Positions 10,281 to 18,877 of a stretch of 64,000 nt of DNA are shown here, piece by piece. The number at the start of each line of letters is the position of its first letter. Position 1 is the first letter of the stretch. The DNA is from Paraburkholderia flagellata (lineage in GTDB: Bacteria; Pseudomonadota; Gammaproteobacteria; Burkholderiales; Burkholderiaceae), in contig NZ_JAJEJT010000002.1 in NCBI RefSeq assembly GCF_021390645.1, positions 124,001 through 188,000 on the forward strand, given 5' to 3'. Below the pieces are notes generated by a model. The model ran no database searches, was not told where the DNA came from, and saw only the letters and a program-made list of their open reading frames with translations. Both the position numbers and the translations under genes were made by a program.

Positions 10281-10560
10281 GTGAGTTGTCGCTGTACGTT
10301 GTCGGTAGTTGCAGCAGAAGTTGCAGTGCGAGTAGGTGCAGTCGCAGTACGCAGTGAGATGTCGCGGTAGAAGTTGGAGTTGCAATACGCAGTGAGTAGT
10401 TGCAGTTCGCAGTGTGCAGTTGCAGTACGCAGGCGAGTTGTTGCAGTGAAGCAGTTGCAGTACGCAGAGAGAGCAGAAGGTAGTTGAAGTTGGCTGGCGC
10501 AGTGAGAGGTGCAGCCGTGCAGTAGCAGTACGCAGTAGGCAGTACGTTGTTGCAAAAGGC
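10281..10560 (+). repeat. Degenerate GCAG-rich tandem repeat array, strand-skewed, probably transcribed
   Basis: About 280 nt built from variants of TTGCAG, TACGCAG and GTGAG words. GCAG occurs about 24 times. TACGCAG occurs at 10348, 10386, 10426, 10461 and 10529, spaced 38, 40, 35 and 68 (about 2 x 34), which suggests a decayed unit of 35-40 nt. By hand count the plus strand has about 105 G and 46 C, so it is strongly G-over-C skewed and much lower in G+C than its neighbours. It lies between the DUF4148 stop and a strong plus-strand terminator at 10569-10601, so it is most simply the 3' untranslated part of that transcript or a separate small RNA. No plausible protein is encoded on either strand. 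It is not a CRISPR array: there are no unique spacers. Confidence 0.8.
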
Positions 10561-10568
10561 AGTCCAGC

Positions 10569-10601
10569 ACGGGCCGGTTCTCCACCGGCCCGTACTTTTT
10601 T
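10569..10601 (+). terminator. Intrinsic terminator closing the DUF4148/repeat transcript
   Basis: A perfect 10-bp stem ACGGGCCGGT / ACCGGCCCGT (10569-10578 and 10584-10593), a 5-nt loop and a six-T tract at 10596-10601 on the plus strand. It directly follows the repeat array. Confidence 0.93.
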
Positions 10602-10642
10602 GTGGTGCGCTTTATCCCTATCTAAGGACGCCGTATCAAACA

Positions 10643-10671
10643 TTGACGGGTCCGGACGTCACTCCTATGAT
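10643..10671 (+). promoter_or_regulatory. Predicted sigma70 promoter for the dehydratase operon
   Basis: TTGACG at 10643-10648 and TATGAT at 10666-10671, separated by 17 bp, about 50 bp upstream of the ATG at 10721 and just after the preceding terminator. Both hexamers differ from consensus at only one base. Confidence 0.7.
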
Positions 10672-10720
10672 CGGGCGGCAGTTTCCATGACAGTTGCCCA
10701 GCGACAGGAGACGCCCCGCC

Positions 10721-12448
10721 ATGACCCGCTCCACCCGCAAGCCCTTGCGCAGTCAAGCCTGGTTCGGCAAAGCCGACAAGGACGGCTTCATCCACCGCTC
10801 GTGGATGAAGAATCAGGGCATCCCTCACGACGCGTTCGACGGCCGCCCCGTCATCGGCATCTGCAATACGTGGTCGGAACTCACGCCGTGCAACGCGCAT
10901 TTTCGCGAACTCGCGGAGTACGTGAAGAAAGGGGTGTACGAGGCTGGCGGCCTGCCGCTCGAATTTCCCGTGATGTCGCTGGGCGAATCGAACCTGCGCC
11001 CCACCGCGATGCTGTTTCGAAACCTCGCTTCGATGGACGTCGAAGAGTCGATTCGCGGCAATCCGATCGACGGCACGATTTTGCTCGTCGGCTGCGACAA
11101 GACCACGCCTGCCTTGCTGATGGGCGCAGCGTCGTGCGACTTGCCCGCGCTCGCCGTTTCGGGCGGCCCGATGCTCAACGGACGTTTCCGGGGCCATGAA
11201 ATCGGCTCGGGCACGGGCGTGTGGCAAATGTCCGAGGAAGTGCGTGCGGGGACGATGTCGCAGGCCGAATTCGTCGAGGCGGAGTCGTGCATGAACCGCT
11301 CGCGCGGCCACTGCATGACCATGGGCACGGCTTCCACGATGGCATCGATGGTCGAATCGCTGGGCATGGGGCTGCCGCACAATGCGGCCATCCCCGCCGT
11401 CGATGCGCGCCGCCAGGTGCTCGCGCAACTCGCGGGGCGGCGCATCGTCGAGATGGTGCGCGAAGACCTCACGATGTCGAAGATCCTCACCCGCGCGGCT
11501 TTCGAAAATGCGATCCGCACCAACGCGGCCATCGGCGGCTCGACGAATGCCGTCGTGCATCTGATCGCGCTCGCGCGGCGCATCGGCGTGCCGCTTTCGC
11601 TCGATGACTGGGAACTCGGCTCGGACATACCGTGCCTCGTGAATCTGCAGCCTTCAGGCCATTATCTGATGGAGGATTTTTACTACGCGGGCGGCTTGCC
11701 TGCGGTGCTGCGGCAACTCGGCGAGCAAGGGCTGCTGCATCGGGACGCGTTGACCGTCAACGGTAAAACCCTCTGGGAAAACGTGGCCGACGCGCCGAAC
11801 TACAACGCCGAAGTCATTACCTCGTTTGCGCAGCCGTTCAAGCCCAAAGCGGGTATCGCCGTGCTCAAGGGCAACCTGGCGCCCGACGGCGCGGTCATCA
11901 AGCCTTCTGCCGCCACGCCGGCGCTGTTGCGTCATCGCGGCCGCGCGGTGGTGTTCGAGAACGTCGAGGAACTGCACGCGAAGGTCGACGACGCATCGCT
12001 CGATGTCGACGAACATTGCGTCATGGTCCTCAAGGGTGCCGGGCCCAAGGGCTATCCCGGTTTCGCCGAGGTCGGCAACATGCCGCTACCGAAGAAGGTG
12101 CTGCAAAAGGGCATTACCGACATGGTGCGTATATCGGATGGCCGCATGAGCGGCACGGCATATGGCGCGGTCGTATTGCACGTGTCGCCCGAAGCGGCTG
12201 CGGGCGGACCGCTCGCGCTCGTGCGCACGGGCGACATGATCGAGCTGGACGTCGCGGCGCGGCGCTTGCATCTGGAAGTCTCCGACGAGGAACTCGCGCG
12301 CCGCAAGACTGAGTGGAAGGCGCCCGAACTGCCCGAGCGCGGCTATTACCGGCTCTACGTCGAACACGTGCTGCAGGCCGACAAGGGCGCCGACCTGGAC
12401 TTTCTCGTCGGCGCAAGCGGCGCGGCCGTGCCGCGCGACTCCCACTGA
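10721..12448 (+). CDS. IlvD/Edd-family dehydratase, probably L-arabinonate dehydratase
   Basis: A 575-residue Fe-S dehydratase. Cluster cysteines are visible at Cys57 (TPCN), Cys125 (GCDKTTPA) and Cys198 (RGHCMTMG). To my recollection the R. leguminosarum L-arabinonate dehydratase has its [2Fe-2S] ligands at 59, 127 and 200, so the spacing is the same. This, and the DapA-like gene 17 bp downstream, favour an aldonic-acid dehydratase over true IlvD of branched-chain amino-acid synthesis. The ATG at 10721 follows AGGAG (10706-10710). The predicted role is dehydration of L-arabinonate or a related pentonate or hexonate to a 2-keto-3-deoxy acid; the exact sugar is not established. Confidence 0.88.
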   Translation: MTRSTRKPLRSQAWFGKADKDGFIHRSWMKNQGIPHDAFDGRPVIGICNTWSELTPCNAHFRELAEYVKKGVYEAGGLPLEFPVMSLGESNLRPTAMLFRNLASMDVEESIRGNPIDGTILLVGCDKTTPALLMGAASCDLPALAVSGGPMLNGRFRGHEIGSGTGVWQMSEEVRAGTMSQAEFVEAESCMNRSRGHCMTMGTASTMASMVESLGMGLPHNAAIPAVDARRQVLAQLAGRRIVEMVREDLTMSKILTRAAFENAIRTNAAIGGSTNAVVHLIALARRIGVPLSLDDWELGSDIPCLVNLQPSGHYLMEDFYYAGGLPAVLRQLGEQGLLHRDALTVNGKTLWENVADAPNYNAEVITSFAQPFKPKAGIAVLKGNLAPDGAVIKPSAATPALLRHRGRAVVFENVEELHAKVDDASLDVDEHCVMVLKGAGPKGYPGFAEVGNMPLPKKVLQKGITDMVRISDGRMSGTAYGAVVLHVSPEAAAGGPLALVRTGDMIELDVAARRLHLEVSDEELARRKTEWKAPELPERGYYRLYVEHVLQADKGADLDFLVGASGAAVPRDSH

Positions 12449-12465
12449 TCGTGCCGGAGAAAGTG

Positions 12466-13389
12466 ATGGCAGCGTCAGCCAAAGCCGCCGGCGCAATTGC
12501 CGGCATCTACCCGATCCTCTACGCGTTCTTCGATCGCGATAACCGCCTTGACCGCGCTGCCATGCGCCGCCAGGTCGAAGCGGTCGTGCGCGCCGGCGCG
12601 CCGGGCATTGCGGTGCTCGGGCTCGCGACCGAGGTCAACAAGCTTTCGCGCGCAGAACGCGAGCAGGTGATCGACTGGGCGCAGGAGGACAGCGGCGGCG
12701 CGCTGCCGCTTGCGGTCACGGTGAGCGGTCCGACGGTTGCAGCGCAGCGCGAATTCGCGCAACACGCCATCGAGCGCGGCGCGGCGTGGCTGATCCTCCA
12801 GCCGCCCGCGCGCGCGCAAGGCGAGCCCGCGCAACCCGAGCCGTTCTATTTCGACTTCTTCGCTGGCGTGATGGCGGGGCTGGACGCAACGGTCGGCATT
12901 CAGAATGCGCCGGAGTATCTGGGCGTCGGGCTCTCGCCGGGCAATTTGCGCGCGCTTGCCGCGCAATGTCCGAACTTCCGTGTGCTCAAGGGCGAAGGCC
13001 CCGCGGTGACGATTGCCGAAACGATCGCGCAGATCGGCGATCTGATGCCCGTGCTCAACGGCCGCGGCGGCCTGGAATTGCTCGACAATCTGCGCGCCGG
13101 CTGCGCGGGCATGATCGTCGCGCCCGATTGCTTCGACTGGCAGCGGCAGATTTACGCGGCGTTTTGTTCAGGCGATATCGAGCGCGCGCAAGCCCTGTAT
13201 CAGCAGGTGCTGCCCGCCATCGTCTTCGTCATGCAGTCACTCGATACGGTCATTTGCTACGGCAAGCGCATTGCGGCGTGGCGCATGGGCATCGACGTCG
13301 AATATGACCGCGACGTCAAGCTGGCGCCGAGCCGCTTCGGCCTCGACGCCGCCCGGCGATTCGCGCGGCAACTGGGCACGCTTGCGTGA
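12466..13389 (+). CDS. DapA-like aldolase/dehydratase, probably 2-keto-3-deoxy-L-arabinonate dehydratase
   Basis: A 307-residue TIM-barrel protein of the dihydrodipicolinate synthase family. The Schiff-base lysine is Lys175 in RVLKGEGPA. The N-terminus GIYPILYAFFDRDNRLD and the block VLGLATEVNKLS differ from true DapA, which has a GTTGE signature here. Coupling to the upstream dehydratase (17-bp gap) suggests the second step of the non-phosphorylative pentose pathway, giving 2-oxoglutarate semialdehyde; a pyruvate-releasing aldolase is an alternative. The ATG at 12466 has GGAG at 12456-12459. The gene abuts the end of a convergent DUF2968 gene with no gap. Confidence 0.82.
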   Translation: MAASAKAAGAIAGIYPILYAFFDRDNRLDRAAMRRQVEAVVRAGAPGIAVLGLATEVNKLSRAEREQVIDWAQEDSGGALPLAVTVSGPTVAAQREFAQHAIERGAAWLILQPPARAQGEPAQPEPFYFDFFAGVMAGLDATVGIQNAPEYLGVGLSPGNLRALAAQCPNFRVLKGEGPAVTIAETIAQIGDLMPVLNGRGGLELLDNLRAGCAGMIVAPDCFDWQRQIYAAFCSGDIERAQALYQQVLPAIVFVMQSLDTVICYGKRIAAWRMGIDVEYDRDVKLAPSRFGLDAARRFARQLGTLA

Positions 13390-14211
13390 TCACCGTGCAT
13401 GCAGATGCGGCACGCCCTCGCTCGTCGCGACCTTGAGCTGATGCAGCGCCCGGTGCGCCTTGTTCAACTGTGCCTGCGCGGCAATGCGCTGCGCCTCCAG
13501 TTGCGCCACTTCCTTGCGCACCTGATGCTGGCGGCCGGTTACCGTCTGTTCCTGTTCCGCGTGGCGCTGCAGGTCCACGCGCAGGCGTTCGGCCTGGGCT
13601 TCCGACTCCTCGATTTGCCGAGACAGCTCCGCGTTCTGCGCGACGAGCTGCACGCGGCGCGTTTCGCCGTCAGCGAGGCGCGTGGCTTGCTCCTGCATCA
13701 GGTGAAACGCCGAGCCGGCTGCGTCGAGGTCGTTGGCTTTCAGCGCGCGCCACAGTACGCTTTCCTGATGTAGCGCGACGAAGTAGCCGAGCGTGGACGG
13801 ATGGAAGAAGAGGCTGACCGTATAGGCGAAGCAGCGATAGACGCGGAACGTCAGCAACTCGTCGGCGGCGTGGAGCGCTTCGAACGCGGCGCCGTCGGCG
13901 ATCTGCACCGGTCGGCCGTTCAGGTGCGCGGGCATGACCGGCACCGGATGGAGCGTGGAGACCGGGCGAGGTCCGCCGGCGCCCTCGGGCAGCACGGCCG
14001 CGCCAGCGGCCGGTTCTCCGCGCGACTCGATCTCGCCGTTGGTCTCGGGAAGCGTGACTGAGGAATCAGTGGAATCGGCGGCGGAATGCGGGGCGCGGCT
14101 GGCGGCTTCGCTTGCGGCGGCGCGTTGCGTGGCCGCATCATGGGCCACGGCAAGGATTCGTGATGGTGCGCCAGAGAGCGCGGTGTTGCGGCGGTTCAGA
14201 ATGGATTTCAC
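13390..14211 (-). CDS. DUF2968 family protein with C-terminal coiled coil
   Basis: A 273-residue protein of the Burkholderiaceae DUF2968 family. I placed the start at a GTG (14211) preceded by a GGGGGAA ribosome site. The first 100 residues are Ala/Ser/Glu-rich and likely disordered. The conserved core runs from about 105 to 185 and includes FRVYRCFAYTVSLFFHP and YFVALHQESVLWRALK; the last 90 residues are a heptad-like Glu/Gln/Arg/Leu coiled coil ending in a His-rich tail. There is no clear signal peptide. The function is unknown. It converges on the DapA-like gene with zero spacing and may be read with the small gene upstream at 14346-14666. Confidence 0.75.
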   Translation of the reverse strand: MKSILNRRNTALSGAPSRILAVAHDAATQRAAASEAASRAPHSAADSTDSSVTLPETNGEIESRGEPAAGAAVLPEGAGGPRPVSTLHPVPVMPAHLNGRPVQIADGAAFEALHAADELLTFRVYRCFAYTVSLFFHPSTLGYFVALHQESVLWRALKANDLDAAGSAFHLMQEQATRLADGETRRVQLVAQNAELSRQIEESEAQAERLRVDLQRHAEQEQTVTGRQHQVRKEVAQLEAQRIAAQAQLNKAHRALHQLKVATSEGVPHLHAR

Positions 14212-14345
14212 GGCGGTTCCCCCAGTTTGGCGCGCCAGAAATAAGGCAGGCGCTCCGCGCGCGGCGGCGTGGCACACAGGCGCCAGCGCGCAGGCAAATG
14301 GGGCGGGCGATGCGGGTAGGGCGCCGTCCGCTCCGGGTTCGCGTA

Positions 14346-14666
14346 CTAGTGAAGCAGGCGAGGCCGGCGTGCGATGTCGTCAAAGAGCGCACGGCCGGGT
14401 TCGAGCGCGAAAAGCCAGGTTTCGTCATAGCCGCTCAGGGTGTCGAGCGCGTCGCGCAGACGCTCGATGACCACGGCGGGAATTTCCACGGACGCCTGGG
14501 TGGCGCCGGAAAGCCGTGCGATGCTGGCGTGCTGCACCAGTTCGTCGGCGGCTTCGGCCACGTCGGCAGCGAAGATGAGATGGTTGTTCAACAATTCGAC
14601 GAGGCCCGGCGACGACGTGACATCTTCGACGTTGAGCTGCAGCGAAAGAAAGGTGGCTTTGTTCAT
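14346..14666 (-). CDS. Hypothetical protein, 106 residues
   Basis: A small soluble protein that I do not recognise. The ATG at 14666 follows GAGGG at suitable spacing; an ATG 21 bp upstream is less well placed. It is rich in Ala, Leu, Asp and Glu, predicted mostly helical (VEDVTSSPGLVELLNNHLIF, then ADVAEAADELVQHASIARL), with conserved-looking aromatic residues near the end (YDETWLFALE). It is 134 bp upstream of, and on the same strand as, the DUF2968 gene. G+C and codon use look native. Confidence 0.6.
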   Translation of the reverse strand: MNKATFLSLQLNVEDVTSSPGLVELLNNHLIFAADVAEAADELVQHASIARLSGATQASVEIPAVVIERLRDALDTLSGYDETWLFALEPGRALFDDIARRPRLLH

Positions 14667-14955
14667 TCTCGGATCCCTCAGGGCCATGGGACTGCAGCGA
14701 GAGGCCTTTCATCTGATTATCGGGTGACGCGTGAACCAGTATAGGCGTTGACCCGCGCGAACGCTGGCCGGGCGAGCATGCCCGCGAAAAAAGGCGGTTG
14801 GAGCATGAACGATATAATGGGGACGTTCGCCATTTCCGGCTTAGCTTCGGCTTAATTCGCGCGGAATGTGGCGCGCAAGCGAACGCCTGCGGCCCGCCGC
14901 GCATCCCATACGCGTATTTTTTGTCGTACGCGAGGACCAAGCGAGGAACAGCAAG

Positions 14956-15684
14956 ATGAATCGACAACGGCGAAACCCGGGCGCGTATGCGGCGCTCGCC
15001 GCCCTCACGCTCGTCTGCAGCGCCTGTAGCAGCACCTTCGCGCCCTGGGCGGAGTCCCCGAGCGCGCCCGCCATGTCCACGAGCGGCGTGCCTGCGGGCT
15101 ACTACCGCGTCAATCCGGGCGACACGCTCTCGCGCGTCGCCGGCGCCTTCGGCCAGCGTCCGCAGGACATCGCGAGCTGGAACCAGCTGCCTTCGGCCAA
15201 CGCCCAGATCCTGCCAGGCCAGGTCCTGCGCGTCGCACCCCCGCCCAACTACGCAGTGGCCACGCCGCCGGGGCAGGTGCAGATGCCCGGCGCGCCCGCC
15301 GCCAACGGCGTAGCCATGCCCGCGCCGGTCGCGCCCAGCATCGCGCTCGCGTGGCCCGCGCGCGGACCGATCCTGCAGCGCTTCGTGCCGGGCAAGTCCA
15401 CCGGCATCGTAATCGGCGGGACGCCCGGCGAGGAGGTCAAGGCCGCTGCCGCTGGCCGGGTGGTCTACGCGGGCACGGGTATCGAGGCTTACGGGCCGCT
15501 CGTGATCATCAAGCACAACGACCAGGTCGTGACGGCCTACGGCCGCAACGGCAAGCTGCTCGTGAAGGAAGACGACGCCGTCTCGCAAGGCCAGCCGATC
15601 GCGGAAATGGGCAGCGGCGGCGTTCAGTTCGAAGTCCGTAGCGACGGCAAGCCCGTTGATCCGCTGCCGCTGCTCGCGCACTAG
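14956..15684 (+). CDS. NlpD-like lipoprotein: LysM plus degenerate LytM (M23) domain
   Basis: A 242-residue outer-membrane lipoprotein. The N-terminal segment ALAALTLVCSACSS holds a lipobox-like site. A LysM domain lies at about 49-94 (YYRVNPGDTLSRVAGAFGQRP), followed by a Pro/Ala linker and a LytM domain at about 135-240. In the LytM domain the catalytic zinc ligands are absent: the last HxH-type position reads VQFEVR where active enzymes have H-x-H. This is the NlpD/EnvC pattern of amidase activators, so the likely role is to switch on an N-acetylmuramyl-L-alanine amidase during cell separation. The ATG follows AGGA. No rpoS or surE neighbour is present, so this may be a paralogue of the main NlpD. 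Confidence 0.88.
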   Translation: MNRQRRNPGAYAALAALTLVCSACSSTFAPWAESPSAPAMSTSGVPAGYYRVNPGDTLSRVAGAFGQRPQDIASWNQLPSANAQILPGQVLRVAPPPNYAVATPPGQVQMPGAPAANGVAMPAPVAPSIALAWPARGPILQRFVPGKSTGIVIGGTPGEEVKAAAAGRVVYAGTGIEAYGPLVIIKHNDQVVTAYGRNGKLLVKEDDAVSQGQPIAEMGSGGVQFEVRSDGKPVDPLPLLAH

Positions 15685-15837
15685 CCACGGCGGCAGCGCG
15701 CGGGGCGAGCGCCCCGGCATTGCGCTGGGGCGCCGTTTGAAAATACACTCGATGATTCCCACGCCGCGCAGCGCGTGCCCGACAAGGCGCGCGCACGTCC
15801 ATTCCGCGCGTGCTTTAACCACGAGGATTTCATCGCA

Positions 15838-16842
15838 ATGATCGACCTGCGCAGCGACACCGTCACCCGTCCGAGCGAAGCCATGCTCGCCGCCATGACC
15901 CGCGCCGAAACCGGCGACGACGTGTGGGGCGACGACCCGACCGTGCTGCGCCTGCAGGCGCGCGTGGCGCAAGAGGCGGGCAAGGAGGCGGGGCTATTTT
16001 TCCCGAGCGGCACGCAGAGCAACCTTGCCGCGCTGATGGCGCATTGCGCGCGCGGCGACGAGTACATCGTCGGCCAGGCGGCGCACACCTATAAGTACGA
16101 GGGCGGCGGCGCGGCCGTGCTGGGCAGCATCCAGCCGCAACCGCTCGACAACGCCGAAGACGGTTCGATCCCGCTCGAGCGTATCGCCGCCGCGATCAAG
16201 CCGCTCGACGACCACTTCGCGCGCACGCGCCTGCTCGCGCTCGAAAACACCATCGGCGGCAAGGTGCTGCCGGCAGATTACGTCGCGAAGGCCACGCAGC
16301 TCGCGCGTGAGCGCGGGCTTGCCACGCACCTCGACGGCGCACGCGTGTACAACGCGGTGGTCGCCTCGGGCCAGCCGCTCGAGGTACTCGCGGCGGGCTT
16401 CGACTCGGTGTCGATCTGCTTTTCGAAGGGTTTGGGCACGCCGGTGGGGTCGGTGCTGGTGGGCAGCCGCGCGCTCATCGACGTCGCGCATCGCTGGCGC
16501 AAAGTGCTGGGCGGCGGCATGCGCCAGTCGGGCGTGCTCGCGGCCGCGTGCCTTTACGCGCTCGATCACAACGTCGCGCGTCTTGCCGACGACCATGCGA
16601 ACGCCGCGCGTCTCGCCGCGGGTCTCGCGCAGATCGATCAGGTGAAGGTGATGTCGCACGCCACCAACATGGTGTTCGTGCAGTTCCCGCAGGAACACTG
16701 CGCGCCATTGGAGGCGTATCTGAAGGAGCGCGGCATTCTCACGCAGATGCTGTACGCGTCGCGCTTCGTGACGCACCTCGACGTGACGGCCGCCGATATC
16801 GATACGTTCCTGGCGGCGGTGAAGGGTTACTTCGCGCGCTGA
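15838..16842 (+). CDS. ltaE: Low-specificity L-threonine aldolase
   Basis: A 334-residue PLP-dependent fold-type I enzyme that cleaves L-threonine and L-allo-threonine to glycine and acetaldehyde. Motifs are MIDLRSDTVTRPS at the start, the AETGDDVWGDDPTV loop, HLDGARVYNAVV and the PLP lysine in CFSKGLGTPVGSVL. Length and ends match the family. The ATG at 15838 follows GAGGA. It is a single gene; an imperfect hairpin with AAAGGCGCG/CGCGCCTTT arms at 16861-16887 lies between it and the convergent exporter. Confidence 0.95.
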   Translation: MIDLRSDTVTRPSEAMLAAMTRAETGDDVWGDDPTVLRLQARVAQEAGKEAGLFFPSGTQSNLAALMAHCARGDEYIVGQAAHTYKYEGGGAAVLGSIQPQPLDNAEDGSIPLERIAAAIKPLDDHFARTRLLALENTIGGKVLPADYVAKATQLARERGLATHLDGARVYNAVVASGQPLEVLAAGFDSVSICFSKGLGTPVGSVLVGSRALIDVAHRWRKVLGGGMRQSGVLAAACLYALDHNVARLADDHANAARLAAGLAQIDQVKVMSHATNMVFVQFPQEHCAPLEAYLKERGILTQMLYASRFVTHLDVTAADIDTFLAAVKGYFAR

Positions 16843-16919
16843 GCCGACAGTAGGGCTGGCAAAGGCGCGCTTGTCCAACGCGCCTTTGCCTCAGACCTTA
16901 GCTGAGCGCATCGCCTGCA

Positions 16920-18272
16920 TTACCCGCGCTGCACCGCCCGGTGCGACGGCGCGAAGAGCCGCAGCCCGCTCGCAATGGCCGCCGCGCCCGCGAAGGCGCA
17001 GCCAAGGCCCAACGCGAGCGTCGGGCCGTGCCGGCCCACGATCCCGAAGCACAGCGCGACCAACGCCGCGCCCGTGGTCTGCCCGAGCAGACGAGAGACG
17101 GCGATCGTGCCGCTCGCGCCGCCGCTGCGCTCGGGCGGCGCGCTCGCCATGATCGCCCGCAGGTTGGGCGACTGGAAAAAGCCGAAGCCCGCGCCGCAGA
17201 TCGACATGCGCACGACGATGTCCGTCAGCGTGGGGTGCACGGGCAGCAGCGCGAGCGAAGCCATGCCCGCCGAAAGGATGGCAAGGCCGATGGCGCCGAG
17301 CAGGCCGGGCGGATAGCGGTCGGAGAGGCGTCCTGCAATCGGCGCCGCGGCGGCCACGACAACGGGCCAGGGCGTCATCAGGAAGCCCGTCTCCACCTGG
17401 CTGCGCATCAGCACGGTTTCGAAATAGAACGGCAGCGACACGAACGCGAGGCCCTGGGCCGCGAACGAGCAGATCGCGGTGACCGACGAAAGCGCGAATA
17501 CCGGCCGGCGGAACAGATCCACGGGCAGCATGGGCGCGGGATGTCCGGCTTCGCGCCGGATCAGCAGCGCGCCGAATACCAGCGCCACGACGGCTGCAAT
17601 GCCCACTTCCAGGCCAGGCGCGCGCTGCGCGGCTTCGCCGAGCGCGAAGATCAGCGCCGCGAAGGTGATCACGTTGAGCACCGCCGCGACGGGATCGAAA
17701 GCGTGCTTGCCGCGCGCGGTGTGCGGCAGCGCGGGCAGCGCGAACACGAATGCGAGCACGCCGAGCGGCACGTTGATCGCGAAGAGCCACGGCCAGGTGC
17801 CCGCGGAGAGGATCAGCGAGGCCACGGTCGGGCCAACGGCGAATGAAACGCCCACGATCAGCGCATTCATGCCGAGCCCGCGCCCTAGCCGGTGCGGCGG
17901 GTAAAGAAAGCGGATCAGCGCCGTGTTCACGCTCATGATGGCGCTCGCACCCAGCCCCTGCAGCACGCGCGCGCCGGCAAGCGCGGCGAGCGTGGGCGAG
18001 AGCGCGCAGGCAAGCGAAGCGACCGTAAAGATCGCCAGGCCGCTGATATAGATGCGCCGGTGGCCGATGATGTCCCCGAGCGCGGCGAGCGGCAGCAACG
18101 TGGCGACCATCGCGAGCTGGTACGCGTTGATGATCCATACCGAGGCGGCGGGAGCCGCGTGCAGGTCGGTGGCGATGGCGGGCAGCGCGGTGTTGGCGAT
18201 GGCGGTGTCGAGCGTCGCGAGCGCGACGGCGAGCATCACCGCGCCCATCGCGCGCCGGTTCTTCGCGGACAT
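16920..18272 (-). CDS. MFS multidrug exporter, DHA2 (EmrB/QacA-like) family
   Basis: A 450-residue inner-membrane protein, very hydrophobic, predicted with 14 membrane spans. Family signatures include motif D1-like LDTAIANTALPAIATDL, the motif A variant GDIIGHRRIYISGLAIF, and motif C-like GLGASAIMSVNTALIRF and GMNALIVGVSFAVGPTVASL. It likely extrudes drugs or metabolites by proton antiport. The start is uncertain: I use the ATG at 18272, but there is no clear ribosome site, and in-frame GTG/TTG codons upstream could extend it by some 10-30 residues. No regulator or fusion-protein gene is adjacent. Confidence 0.88.
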   Translation of the reverse strand: MSAKNRRAMGAVMLAVALATLDTAIANTALPAIATDLHAAPAASVWIINAYQLAMVATLLPLAALGDIIGHRRIYISGLAIFTVASLACALSPTLAALAGARVLQGLGASAIMSVNTALIRFLYPPHRLGRGLGMNALIVGVSFAVGPTVASLILSAGTWPWLFAINVPLGVLAFVFALPALPHTARGKHAFDPVAAVLNVITFAALIFALGEAAQRAPGLEVGIAAVVALVFGALLIRREAGHPAPMLPVDLFRRPVFALSSVTAICSFAAQGLAFVSLPFYFETVLMRSQVETGFLMTPWPVVVAAAAPIAGRLSDRYPPGLLGAIGLAILSAGMASLALLPVHPTLTDIVVRMSICGAGFGFFQSPNLRAIMASAPPERSGGASGTIAVSRLLGQTTGAALVALCFGIVGRHGPTLALGLGCAFAGAAAIASGLRLFAPSHRAVQRG

Positions 18273-18877
18273 GGGCGCGTCGGGAGGCTCGGCAGGGCTG
18301 GTATTGCGGGTTTCGCGCGCCGCGGAAAAGGTTTCGGACAAGACAGTCTCGAGCGGGTGGACGAGGAAGGCTGCGGCGCGGGCCGCACGGACGAATCCAG
18401 TGATTGTTACAGAGCCCGCCTGGTTTTGCAGGAGACGCTTCAAAGCGTGGGGTGACTGTAAGGCTTTGGGTCGCGCGCAATCGCCATCGAACGTCGTCAT
18501 ATCGCAACTAACCGCCAAGCCCGTCAAGCGCACGCGTGCCGCCGCGCTGCGCGCGCGGAACCGTCCGCATCGCAAGGGATCGAGGCGGCCGGCAAGTTCC
18601 GTGTGCCGGGCGGCTGTGCTCCGCGCCCGGTTGGCGCGCCGCCGCACGCCCTTTGAAAATGCACTACTCTGCAAATTGATCTGCGCTCGCGGGCGAGCGG
18701 TGTCGGCCTTTTGCGCCGCGACGCCGATGCGTCATCGTTCCGTTCCGCCACGCGCGGCGCAGGCCCAGAACAACCGCGCGTCCTGCACCATCTTGGGACA
18801 CTCTGCTTCTTCCAGCGCTATTGCGTGGGACTGCACCAGGCGCTTCAGCGCCAGGTGCACTCGACAGGAGTTCGTCG
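18273..18877. other. Intergenic region between the exporter and glgP
   Basis: About 600 bp between two divergent genes. The exporter frame remains open on the minus strand as far as 18674, but the upstream translation is Arg/Ala-rich and unlike a membrane protein, so I do not call it coding. A CAGGAG ribosome site for glgP lies at 18865-18870. I see no convincing promoter, RNA gene or repeat. Confidence 0.4.

Noticed and set aside
10281..10560. Repeat array considered as a CRISPR
   Set aside because: Units are short, overlapping and degenerate with no constant repeat or unique spacers, and no cas genes are near.
9833..10585. Minus-strand frame over the DUF4148 gene and repeat array, with repeated TAYCNC/LRTATA-like peptide words
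   Set aside because: The peptide repeats merely reflect the DNA repeat. The frame runs antisense through a clear signal-peptide gene and begins inside the plus-strand terminator.
16861..16887. Hairpin between ltaE and the convergent exporter as a terminator
   Set aside because: AAAGGCGCG/CGCGCCTTT forms a 9-bp stem, but the loop is 9 nt and only three T are in the tail; too weak to list as a feature.
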